From positions 1 to 38,330 of the forward strand of contig CALXBH010000040.1 in the NCBI GenBank assembly GCA_944386475.1: DNA of 38,330 bases, given 5' to 3'. A program made the position numbers and the translations under genes. The stretch is from an uncultured Clostridia bacterium (lineage in GTDB: Bacteria > Bacillota > Clostridia > Oscillospirales > Ruminococcaceae). The notes under the pieces are model-generated. The model was given only the letters and a program-made list of their open reading frames with translations, was not told where the DNA came from and made no database searches. This document shows positions 6,808-13,918 of the stretch, in pieces (the stretch's first letter is position 1; each line of letters begins with the position of its first letter).

Positions 6808-7383
6808 GTGATGAAAAAGAAAATACTCATCCCTGCGTTGGCGGCGGTGCTGGCGATTAGCTGTGTGATCGGTGGGACGATTGCCTGGCTGACCGACAAA
6901 ACCGAAACCATTGACAACACCTTTACAGTGGGCGACATCAATATTAATCTCGCGGAAACCACAAAAGAATACAAGATGGTTCCCGGCTGCACCATTGATA
7001 AAGATCCCAAGGTAACGGTGGAAGCAAACAGCGAAAAAAGCTATGTGTTTGTCAAAGTGGAGGAATCCTCGAATTTCGATGACTTCATGACCTATGCTAT
7101 GGCGGAAGGCTGGAGAGAGCTTACTGAAGGCTCCGGCGTTTATTATCGCGTAGTCGATACAAGCGCGGAGGCTCAGATATTCCCTGTGCTGGACGGCGAT
7201 AAGGTAACGGTGAAAAAAGAGGTCACCAAAAAGGATCTGAATGCTTTAGTCACAGAGACTTATCCCAAGCTGTCGTTTACCGCCTATGCCGTGCAGTACT
7301 TTAACGGCGAGGACAGTACCGGTCAAACCCATTTCACCCCTGAAGAAGCCTGGGCGCAGGTCAATCCTGAACCTGCCCCGTAA
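6808..7383 (+). CDS. TasA/camelysin-like exported protein 1
   Basis: This 191-aa secreted protein has a SipW-type signal peptide: a basic start, a hydrophobic stretch, then GGTIAWLTDKTETIDNTFTVG, with cleavage expected after about Ala26. The GDININLAETTKEYKMVPG segment is the standard opening of the TasA/camelysin beta-sandwich, followed by KVTVEANSEKSYVFVKVEE. TasA-like subunits polymerise by donating an N-terminal strand to the next subunit and form biofilm fibres. A strong ribosome site (AGGAGG) precedes the ATG; a GTG one codon upstream is possible. It lies 49 bp after sipW. It could be a minor or initiating subunit. Confidence 0.85.
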   Translation: MMKKKILIPALAAVLAISCVIGGTIAWLTDKTETIDNTFTVGDININLAETTKEYKMVPGCTIDKDPKVTVEANSEKSYVFVKVEESSNFDDFMTYAMAEGWRELTEGSGVYYRVVDTSAEAQIFPVLDGDKVTVKKEVTKKDLNALVTETYPKLSFTAYAVQYFNGEDSTGQTHFTPEEAWAQVNPEPAP

Positions 7384-7483
7384 ACCCATGTCTTTATTGT
7401 AGGCGAAAACCGGCGTAATATTCCCTTCCATTTTACCCGGCCGGAAAAAATATCGCAAAAAAAATTAAAAAGGAGTATGTATC

Positions 7484-8083
7484 ATGAACACCAAAAAGAA
7501 AATCCTGTCTGTGGGCTTAGCGGCCTCTCTGGCGGCCATCGCGGTCGTCGGTTCCTCTCTGGCGTATTTCACCGATAAGGACTACAAAGACAACACCTTC
7601 ACCATCGGTAATGTAGGCATCGTTCTGACCGAACCCAAATGGGATACAGAGGGTGCAGCGGAAGCTATAGACATGTATCCCGGTGAGGCAGTTGCCAAAG
7701 ATCCTACTGTTACAAATGATGGTAAAAACCCCGCTTTTGTCCGTGTGAAAGTAACTGGTTTGACGGAAAATAACCTCAGATACCGCACCGATTATCAGCT
7801 GGACAAATTGGGCGACAACTGGGAGTACAATGCGGCTGACGGGTATTTTTATTATACAGAAGTACTCGAACCCGGACTATCCACTGACGCGCTGTTTGAC
7901 CAGATTTATCTCTGGGAAGGCGTAGAAAATGATACGAACGGTGCTCTGAGACATGTTGAAGTTACCGCCGAAGCGATTCAGGCCCAGGGCGCTGCTGTGC
8001 AGTGGTCTCGCGTTGAGGCAATGGACATGGAAGAAATCGCTGCTTGGTTTAACACCCATGTACAGATTCCTTACGGTGCGTAA
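7484..8083 (+). CDS. TasA/camelysin-like exported protein 2 (candidate main fibre subunit)
   Basis: This 199-aa protein has a SipW-type signal peptide ending VGSSLAYFTDKD (cleavage expected after about Ala27), then NTFTIGNVGIVLTEPKWD and a MYPGEAVAKDPTVTNDGKNPAFVRVKV segment. These are the hallmark strands of the family. It has its own AAAAAGGAG ribosome site and is followed by a stable hairpin (8113-8140) that may protect the upstream mRNA. That is why I suspect the major subunit, but expression cannot be read from sequence. The middle of the gene looks more A/T-rich than its ends. Confidence 0.85.
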   Translation: MNTKKKILSVGLAASLAAIAVVGSSLAYFTDKDYKDNTFTIGNVGIVLTEPKWDTEGAAEAIDMYPGEAVAKDPTVTNDGKNPAFVRVKVTGLTENNLRYRTDYQLDKLGDNWEYNAADGYFYYTEVLEPGLSTDALFDQIYLWEGVENDTNGALRHVEVTAEAIQAQGAAVQWSRVEAMDMEEIAAWFNTHVQIPYGA

Positions 8084-8112
8084 TTTTCCATTACATATCC
8101 AGTAAAGCGTTT

Positions 8113-8140
8113 TACCCTGTCCCCCATTGGGGGCAGGGTA
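8113..8140 (+). other. Intercistronic hairpin in the fibre operon
   Basis: TACCCTG-T-CCCCC pairs with GGGGG-CAGGGTA around a 3-nt loop, with one bulged T. A second inverted pair TCCGCAG/CTGCGGA (8141-8147/8178-8184) follows. There is no T-run, so it is more likely a processing or stabilising structure, or a partial attenuator, than a full terminator. Confidence 0.6.
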
Positions 8141-8250
8141 TCCGCAGGCGGTTCGATGGAGCAGTAAGCCGGACTGTCTGCGGATGCCCTGCCTGATACG
8201 GCGGGCGAAAAATCCAAAGCAAAATAAAAACAGCGAGGAGTGGATACACC

Positions 8251-8817
8251 ATGAAGAGAAAACTGCTGGCGGGTGCGCTGATGGCGATCTGCCTGTCGGT
8301 TGCCGCCTATGGCACGGTGGCCTACTTTACGGCAGAAGATACAGCGCAAAACGTTATCACCGCCGGAAATATCCAGATTTCGTTGGAGGAAACAGCCATT
8401 CCCTCGGATGGCGGCGATCCCGTCCCCTTTGAGGACGTGACCGGCGTGATGCCGGGAGCAGAGGTTTCCAAAATCGTACAGGTAGAAAACACCGGCGACA
8501 ATACAGCCTTTGTCCGCATTAGGCTGGAAAAGGAGATCCTTTTGGCCGATGGGGTGGAAGGGGAACCGGACGCCGGTTTGGTGACCATGGACATTAACAC
8601 CCAGCACTGGACGGAGCAGGAAGGCTATTATTATTACAATAAGCCTCTGGCCGCCGGGGAGACCACCGAGCCGCTGTTTACGGCTGTGAGCTTCTCCAAG
8701 GACATGGGCGATCTGTATCAAAACAGCCAGGCGGCCATCACCGCTTATGCCGGCGCCACCCAGGCGGACAACAACGGTGAAAGCGCCCTTCAGGCGGCGG
8801 GCTGGCCGGCGGAATAA
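8251..8817 (+). CDS. TasA/camelysin-like exported protein 3
   Basis: This 188-aa protein has a SipW-type signal peptide with TVAYFTAED (cleavage expected after about Ala24). The family strands QNVITAGNIQISLEE and TGVMPGAEVSKIVQVENTGD follow, then NTAFVRIRLEKE. It is shorter and GC-richer than its neighbour. AGCGAGGAGTGG lies upstream of the ATG. It lies 14 bp before the secreted VWA gene and may be co-translated with it. It probably links the fibre to the adhesin or caps it. The exact role is inferred only from gene order. Confidence 0.83.
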   Translation: MKRKLLAGALMAICLSVAAYGTVAYFTAEDTAQNVITAGNIQISLEETAIPSDGGDPVPFEDVTGVMPGAEVSKIVQVENTGDNTAFVRIRLEKEILLADGVEGEPDAGLVTMDINTQHWTEQEGYYYYNKPLAAGETTEPLFTAVSFSKDMGDLYQNSQAAITAYAGATQADNNGESALQAAGWPAE

Positions 8818-8831
8818 GGGGGAACTAGCAG

Positions 8832-10943
8832 ATGAAAAAGAAATTACTCTCCCTTTTGCTGGCGCTTTCGGTAACGGCGGCGGTAGCCGTGCCTTCCGCC
8901 CCGGCTCTGGCCGAGGGGAGCGGGAATGTCCCCGCGGTGCCTCTTTTAGCCGACGACAACGGGCTGGAACTGAGAAAAACCGCTAAAGTCAACACCACCG
9001 GCGGCTATGACATCACGTTAGAGTCCTGGACGACGGGCAACATCAAACCCCTGGATATCATTTTGGTGTTGGATCAGTCGGACTCCATGCGAGATAGAAA
9101 TCTTCAAGATGCCATGAAAAGTGCGGCCAACAATTTTATTGATGCGGTGGCCGGACAATATTCAGACACCTATAACCATCGTATTCGGGTGCTTCCTTAT
9201 GGCGATAATCCGGACGACCAGAAAACCGGATGGGTATCTGTAGATACAGCTGGTACTGCGGCTTTGCATAATGCTGTTAACGGCTTGGCAACGCCTGAAC
9301 GAAATGCGGAACGGGATATCGGAACGGCGATGGAGCGTGCAAATTCGCTGATGGATGATATTTCCACCCCGGAACGGCAGCAGGTTGCCATTTTGTTTAC
9401 CTCCGGGTTGCCTGCTGAAGGCGGTTCTGATCAATTCCAAGAGGGTAATGCAAACAGGGCGATTGCCGCCTCCAAAGCCATGAAGGACAGAGGGGCATTG
9501 GTGTACGCTGTTGGTATTTTTAATGGGGCTAACCCCAATGAATTGCATGGAAGCTCCGGTTTCCATCATAATTCAAATGGAACGCCAGGAAGCCATTGGT
9601 GTGAATATCTTGGGACTGATAGCCCTTTTCCGAGAGATATTTCTGCCAACAATCGTTTTTTAAACTATTTATCCAGCAATTCCAGCGATGCACAAAATCT
9701 GGGTTTGCGTGCAGATAGTTGGTGGGGTTCAGGACATATCGGCGGTTATTATGGCTGGGAAATTGCACGAAATTGGAGCTGTGATACCAATCAGGGCTAT
9801 TATTTAGCTGCCAGCGATGCCAGTGCACTGGACGGCTTGTTTAAAAGCATTCTGGATAACATCCAGCAAGCGGATATTGATTTGGGCGCAGATACGGAAA
9901 TCCGGGATGTGGTCAGCGAGTATTTCACCATTCAGGGGAATATTGCCTGCTCCGCCGTGCCCTTTAACGGAACATCCTTTGAAGAAACTGGAAGCACACC
10001 CTCTGGCGTGACAGCATCAGTGGATGGCAACAACATCACGGTCACCGGCTTTGACTTTAACGGCAATTATGTCTCGCAAGCGCTGAAAGCCGACGGTACT
10101 TATGGATGTAAACTGGTGATTACGTTTACCGTACAGTGTGCGCCGGGCTTTATGGGCGGCAATAACGTCCCCACCAATGGCGAAACCTCCGGCGTGTACG
10201 ACAGGACGGATGAGCTGGTGGAGGCTTTTGAGGTTCCCACGGTGAACGTGCCGATTGCCTATGACTTCACCACTAGCAGTCAGACAATCTTCCTGGGAGA
10301 GGAAGCCAGCGATCTGGCGGAGCGTGTGACCCATGTTAACCCCTACACCCCCAACGGGACCAATAATGCTTTTGTCACGATCACCTATGAGCTGAAGGGG
10401 CCCGATGATACGACGGTTGGAACCTATACTGTCAATCCCCGCGAGACCGCTGGTACATGGAATTGGTACGAAAACGACAATACCCCTGCCCTGACCGAGG
10501 ATACTAACTATACCGTCACCTGCACCGTATCGCCGTCGAAAACGGTAGAGGGCGGTGTCGGTAACTGGACGGACGATAAATCATTTGTTATTAAAGTGCT
10601 GTCCGGTGAACTGACGATTACCAAACAAGGCGGCGCGGCTGACGAAACCTATATCTTTAACATCTACAAAGACGGCGGCGAAACCCCGTATATGACGGTT
10701 ACCACCGGCGGAAATGAGTCGGTAACCATCACCAGGCTGCCCAAAGGAAAATACCGGGTGGAGGAAGACACAACCTGGTCCTGGCGGTATGATCCGGCGT
10801 TTGTGGGTAGTAACGAGGTAACGATTAACAAGGATAATCTTTCCGGTTCTGTCACCTGCACCAATACGAAGACGGAAAATCAGTGGCTGAACGGTTATGC
10901 CGGTGCTGTCAATGAATATACCGCGGAAGGAGGGGCGAACTAA
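8832..10943 (+). CDS. Secreted VWA adhesin with SpaA-like C-terminal domain
   Basis: This 703-aa protein has a classical Sec signal peptide (cleavage near residue 27, APALA-E), unlike the TasA-type peptides around it. A VWA domain spans about 70-345 and has DQSDS (residues 81-85). The third metal-site motif reads FTSG (189-192) instead of the usual TDG, so Ser191 replaces a conserved Asp. A large insertion near 235-320 is rich in Gly, Trp and Asn. Beta-sandwich domains follow. From about residue 592 is a prealbumin/SpaA-like domain (GELTITKQGG ... PKGKYRVEED ... TCTNTK) typical of Gram-positive pilins and adhesins. It has no sorting motif, so it is presumably held by its TasA-like neighbours. 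It is the likely fibre-tip adhesin. The stop overlaps the next start by one base. Confidence 0.82.
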   Translation: MKKKLLSLLLALSVTAAVAVPSAPALAEGSGNVPAVPLLADDNGLELRKTAKVNTTGGYDITLESWTTGNIKPLDIILVLDQSDSMRDRNLQDAMKSAANNFIDAVAGQYSDTYNHRIRVLPYGDNPDDQKTGWVSVDTAGTAALHNAVNGLATPERNAERDIGTAMERANSLMDDISTPERQQVAILFTSGLPAEGGSDQFQEGNANRAIAASKAMKDRGALVYAVGIFNGANPNELHGSSGFHHNSNGTPGSHWCEYLGTDSPFPRDISANNRFLNYLSSNSSDAQNLGLRADSWWGSGHIGGYYGWEIARNWSCDTNQGYYLAASDASALDGLFKSILDNIQQADIDLGADTEIRDVVSEYFTIQGNIACSAVPFNGTSFEETGSTPSGVTASVDGNNITVTGFDFNGNYVSQALKADGTYGCKLVITFTVQCAPGFMGGNNVPTNGETSGVYDRTDELVEAFEVPTVNVPIAYDFTTSSQTIFLGEEASDLAERVTHVNPYTPNGTNNAFVTITYELKGPDDTTVGTYTVNPRETAGTWNWYENDNTPALTEDTNYTVTCTVSPSKTVEGGVGNWTDDKSFVIKVLSGELTITKQGGAADETYIFNIYKDGGETPYMTVTTGGNESVTITRLPKGKYRVEEDTTWSWRYDPAFVGSNEVTINKDNLSGSVTCTNTKTENQWLNGYAGAVNEYTAEGGAN

Positions 10944-11524
10944 TGCCGTACAAAGAAACGCATGGAAAAACCAGAAAGGTAAAAAAACGCCCCTTTATAA
11001 AAAAAGCGGCTGTGGTGTGCGCTGTCCTGGTCCTGGCGGTAGCCGGAGTAACCGGCGGCACAGCGGCCTGGCTTTTCACCCAGACTGACCAGGTTGTAAA
11101 CACCTTTGATCCCAGTCATGTCTCCTGCGAGGTGGAGGAAACGTTTAACCCCAATACCGGCATCAAAGAGAATGTACAGGTGAAAAACACCTCGGACATT
11201 TCAGCGTACATCCGCGTCCGGCTGGTAAGCTACCAGAAGGACGGGGAGAAGATTGTCGCCGGAGAAAGCGAGATTCCAGACTTTGAAGTCCCCAGTACAT
11301 GGGTGCAAATCGGCGACTATTACTACTGCAAAGCACCGGTTCCGGCGGGAGGAACAACGCCTGTCCTGATTGATCGTTGCGAGCTTACAAAAGGCCAGGT
11401 GCTGGAGGTTTTGGCAGAAGCCATTCAAAGCGAGCCGGATGAAGCCGTGGAAACTTCCTGGGGCGTGACGGTTGACGATCGAACCAACGAGATTCAACCC
11501 GCAGCCAACGGAATAGCGGAATAA
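10943..11524 (+). CDS. TasA/camelysin-like exported protein 4
   Basis: This 193-aa protein begins with an unusually long basic N-terminus (about 20 residues rich in Lys/Arg). The SipW-type signal VTGGTAAWLFTQTDQVVNTF follows, with cleavage expected after about Ala42. The body carries EETFNPNTGIKENVQVKNTSDISAYIRVRL, the common TasA/camelysin motif. Its start codon overlaps the stop of the VWA adhesin (TAATG), so the two are coupled. It lies between the adhesin and the wall-anchored subunit and could join the two. The long N-region is shared with minor TapA-like proteins, but similarity to TapA cannot be shown by eye. Confidence 0.8.
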   Translation: MPYKETHGKTRKVKKRPFIKKAAVVCAVLVLAVAGVTGGTAAWLFTQTDQVVNTFDPSHVSCEVEETFNPNTGIKENVQVKNTSDISAYIRVRLVSYQKDGEKIVAGESEIPDFEVPSTWVQIGDYYYCKAPVPAGGTTPVLIDRCELTKGQVLEVLAEAIQSEPDEAVETSWGVTVDDRTNEIQPAANGIAE

Positions 11525-11537
11525 GGGGGATGATGAG

Positions 11538-12197
11538 ATGAAAAAAACAGTCAAACGCATCGTTTCCCTTTTGCTGGGATTAACTTCAGCTGTGTGCCTG
11601 ACCGCTTCGGGAATGGCGGCGGACGCCTCGGTTACCTATGACGGCAACGCCCGGGAATTTATCTTTGCGCCGGGAAGCGACGAATCGCCTACCGACCTGT
11701 TCGATAACTTTAAAGGCGTAATGCCGGGAGATTCCCTGACCCAAACGGTTACCGTAAAAAACAATGCCGAAAACGGGGTGAAGGTAAAGATTTATCTGCG
11801 TTCCAAGGGCGCGCAAGAAGGTTCGGAGGAATTTTTGTCCCAGATGAACCTGACGGTTAACGCTCAGGGGGATTCCCCGCTGTTTTCCGCGCCCGCTGAT
11901 GAGACGGACGGGCTTAGCGATTGGGTGTGTCTGGGAACCTTTTACTCCGGCGCTTCGACAGATTTAAACCTGACCTTGGACGTGCCCGAGACGATGGGAA
12001 ATGATTTTCAAGACGCCATCGGCCGTCTGAACTGGGAGTTTAAAGTAGAGGAACTCCCCATAGAGCCTACGGATCCCAAGCCGCCTCAAACAGGGGATAT
12101 TTCCCTTGGCTTGTTTGCAGGCGCGGCTGTTTTAAGCCTGGGACTCATGGCAGTGCTGCTGCTGAAAAAGCGCGGACAAAACACTATTTCTCGCTAA
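11538..12197 (+). CDS. Wall-anchored fibre subunit with PQTGD sorting signal
   Basis: This 219-aa protein has a classical signal peptide (SGMAADA), then a beta-sandwich with NFKGVMPGDSLTQTVTVKNN, a segment similar to those of the neighbouring TasA-like proteins. The C-terminus is a Pro-rich stretch, PQTGD, a 20-residue hydrophobic helix and KKRG, the layout of a sortase cell-wall sorting signal. It should therefore be covalently fixed to peptidoglycan and is the natural base for the fibre. No sortase gene is in the window, so a housekeeping sortase elsewhere must act. It lies 13 bp after TasA-like protein 4, with GGGGGATG as ribosome site. Confidence 0.85.
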   Translation: MKKTVKRIVSLLLGLTSAVCLTASGMAADASVTYDGNAREFIFAPGSDESPTDLFDNFKGVMPGDSLTQTVTVKNNAENGVKVKIYLRSKGAQEGSEEFLSQMNLTVNAQGDSPLFSAPADETDGLSDWVCLGTFYSGASTDLNLTLDVPETMGNDFQDAIGRLNWEFKVEELPIEPTDPKPPQTGDISLGLFAGAAVLSLGLMAVLLLKKRGQNTISR

Positions 12198-12228
12198 CTT
12201 CTATTTATTTGTTTTTTTCCTACCCTCC

Positions 12229-12269
12229 GCAGCAGCCCGGCCGTCGTTAAAAAACGGCCGGGCTGCTGC
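12229..12269 (+). other. Perfect 16-bp hairpin before the degenerate recombinase
   Basis: GCAGCAGCCCGGCCGT (12229-12244) pairs perfectly with 12254-12269 around a 9-nt loop, giving a very stable GC-rich stem. It lacks a following T-run, so it may be a partial terminator or mRNA processing signal that lowers expression of the last gene relative to the fibre genes. Confidence 0.7.
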
Positions 12270-12297
12270 CCTATCCTAACAGGCAGGTGCAGCCAGA

Positions 12298-13110
12298 ATG
12301 AAAAAACAAACAACAATCGAATATCCAGATGTTTCCATGACGCCGAAGCAGATCGAGGATTTCTTAAAGGCGCTCCAGAAAAAGGGACGGCAAACAAGCA
12401 CGGTGGAAAGCTACCGGCGCAGCTTGCATGCCTTGTATCAAGCGCTTCCCGAGGAAAAGGAGCTTTCCCGCCGGTTTTTTGCCGGCTGGCAAAAGAGCCT
12501 GACCGAACAGGGGGACTCTGTTCGGACGGTCAATGCCAAAACAGCGGCGGTCAACAGCTTTTTAGCCTACCTTGGCCGCCGGGAGCTGCAGCTGCAGCCC
12601 CTGCCGCTGCCGGAGGATGTTCAGCCGGAACTGACCCGGGCGGAATATCTGCGGCTGCTTCAGATGGCAAAAGCCATGAAAAAAGAGCGCACCTATCTGC
12701 TGATTAAGCTCATCGCCTGTACCGGCGCTTCGGTACAGGATGTCGCTTATGTGACGATGGAAGCTCTTGCCGATGGACAGGCAGTGGTTTTTACTCCTGG
12801 CGGCAGCCTGTATATTTTTCCCACCCTGCAAAAGGAACTGCTTTGCTATGCAAAACGCCAGGGAATCCGCCGGGGGCCGCTGTTTTTGACCAGAAAGGGT
12901 TCTCCCATCGACCGGAGCAACATCACCAGAAGCATTAAATGCCTGTGCAAAGACGCCAAAGTGCCCGAGGAAAAGGCGACGCCTTTGTGCCTGCGCAAGC
13001 TGTATCAATCCACCTATGCCGGAATACGGGAAAACATGGATATTTTGGTGGAGCAGGCGTACACAAAGCTTTTGGAAAAAGAAGAACGGAGCATTGGCTG
13101 GGAGGTGTAA
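12298..13110 (+). CDS. Degenerate tyrosine-recombinase-fold protein
   Basis: This 270-aa protein has an N-terminal SAM-like DNA-binding domain (about 15-95, KKGRQTSTVESYRRSLHALYQ). A recombinase catalytic-domain fold follows (about 110-265). The box-I arginine is lost: CTGASVQDV has Ser145 where TGxR is expected. Box II reads LCLRKLY, keeping Arg233 but losing both histidines. A possible Tyr at 255 remains. It is therefore probably not a catalyst by itself, but may still bind DNA or pair with the active recombinase. It is the last gene of the fibre operon, 100 bp after the anchored subunit, and is followed by a strong terminator. I infer a regulator or architectural partner of the inversion switch. 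A decaying relic is the alternative. Confidence 0.72.
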   Translation: MKKQTTIEYPDVSMTPKQIEDFLKALQKKGRQTSTVESYRRSLHALYQALPEEKELSRRFFAGWQKSLTEQGDSVRTVNAKTAAVNSFLAYLGRRELQLQPLPLPEDVQPELTRAEYLRLLQMAKAMKKERTYLLIKLIACTGASVQDVAYVTMEALADGQAVVFTPGGSLYIFPTLQKELLCYAKRQGIRRGPLFLTRKGSPIDRSNITRSIKCLCKDAKVPEEKATPLCLRKLYQSTYAGIRENMDILVEQAYTKLLEKEERSIGWEV

Positions 13111-13158
13111 AGGCAATTTCTTGTCTAAAAAAGGCGCACCGCGCTATCCATATATACG

Positions 13159-13196
13159 AAAAAGGGCTGTTGCATTATAATGCAGCAGCCCTTTTT
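13159..13196 (+). terminator. Terminator of the fibre operon
   Basis: Arms 13159-13175 and 13180-13196 form a 17-bp stem with one G-U pair and a 4-nt loop. AAAAA precedes and TTTTT ends the structure. It is a strong intrinsic terminator. Confidence 0.88.
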
Positions 13197-13305
13197 AAAC
13201 GGGTTTTACCGCTAAGGAACGCAGTTAAACTTTTTCGGGAATCCTCATAAATCGACAAAATCCCCCTTTTTACCGTGCTACAGTAAAAGAAAAGGAGGGT
13301 GAAAA

Positions 13306-13839
13306 ATGAAACGATTATTAGGGCTTTTTATAGCGGCGGCTGTTTTTTTGTCCTGCTCCGGATGCTTGGCAGACGAGGGAAATAACGTTAGCTCCGCTGG
13401 GTTTTCTGTATCCGCATCTTCCGAAGGTAGAGAGCAAAGCAGCGACGTTATTTCGGAAAACGCGGCTTCGGTCTTTATATCTTCAGAAACAACGGCGCCG
13501 CCAAGCTCCGAAGCAGGGGCAGAGCGGCAAAGCTCTGCTCCGTTAAACTCCACACCGGGGAAGACGCCGGCGGTAAGCCAGTCGGACAACGGTGGGGGAA
13601 AAACTTCCTCTGTACGGGAAACCGGCGGCAATACCGTCTCACAAACGCCTGCGCCGGCATCCTCTGGGGACGCGGCGGTTTCCAGTGAGCCGATTTCACA
13701 GATGGTTTGGATTTCGGAGCATGGTACCAAATATCACCGCAACTCCCGGTGCAGCAATATGAAAAATCCCTGGCAGGTCACCAAAGAACAGGCGGTTTCC
13801 CAGGGGAGGGAACCCTGCAAAAAGTGCTATGGGAGATAA
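13306..13839 (+). CDS. Ser/Thr-rich lipoprotein with C-terminal Cys-His zinc-like motif
   Basis: This 177-aa protein starts with a lipoprotein-like signal (FLSCSGC; the lipidated Cys is residue 17 or 20). It continues through a long low-complexity Ser/Ala/Thr linker suited to crossing the wall. It ends in a compact domain with KYHRNSRCSNM and GREPCKKCYGR. This His-Cys ... Cys-x2-Cys arrangement recurs at the C-terminus of secreted nucleases and surface proteins of Firmicutes and probably binds zinc. No catalytic domain is present. GGAGGG precedes the ATG. A near-match to a Spo0A box (ATCGACA, 13251-13257) lies upstream. The function is unknown. Confidence 0.7.
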   Translation: MKRLLGLFIAAAVFLSCSGCLADEGNNVSSAGFSVSASSEGREQSSDVISENAASVFISSETTAPPSSEAGAERQSSAPLNSTPGKTPAVSQSDNGGGKTSSVRETGGNTVSQTPAPASSGDAAVSSEPISQMVWISEHGTKYHRNSRCSNMKNPWQVTKEQAVSQGREPCKKCYGR

Positions 13840-13869
13840 AAAATCCATGGATAAAACGCGGCTGTAAAC

Positions 13870-13910
13870 AAACCGCCCGGCAACTTCTGCAAGAAGCTGC
13901 CGGGCGGTTT
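13870..13910. terminator. Bidirectional terminator between convergent genes
   Basis: Arms 13870-13888 and 13892-13910 form a 19-bp stem with one mismatch, closing on a very short loop. It serves the lipoprotein from the left and the kinase-like gene from the right. Confidence 0.8.
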
Positions 13911-13918
13911 AAACGATA

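Noticed and set aside
12241-12269. The hairpin before the degenerate recombinase as a full intrinsic terminator
   Set aside because: No T-run follows on either strand, and the next gene starts close by in the same direction.
13251-13257. ATCGACA upstream of the lipoprotein as a Spo0A box
   Set aside because: One mismatch to the 7-bp consensus and single copy; too weak to annotate by itself.
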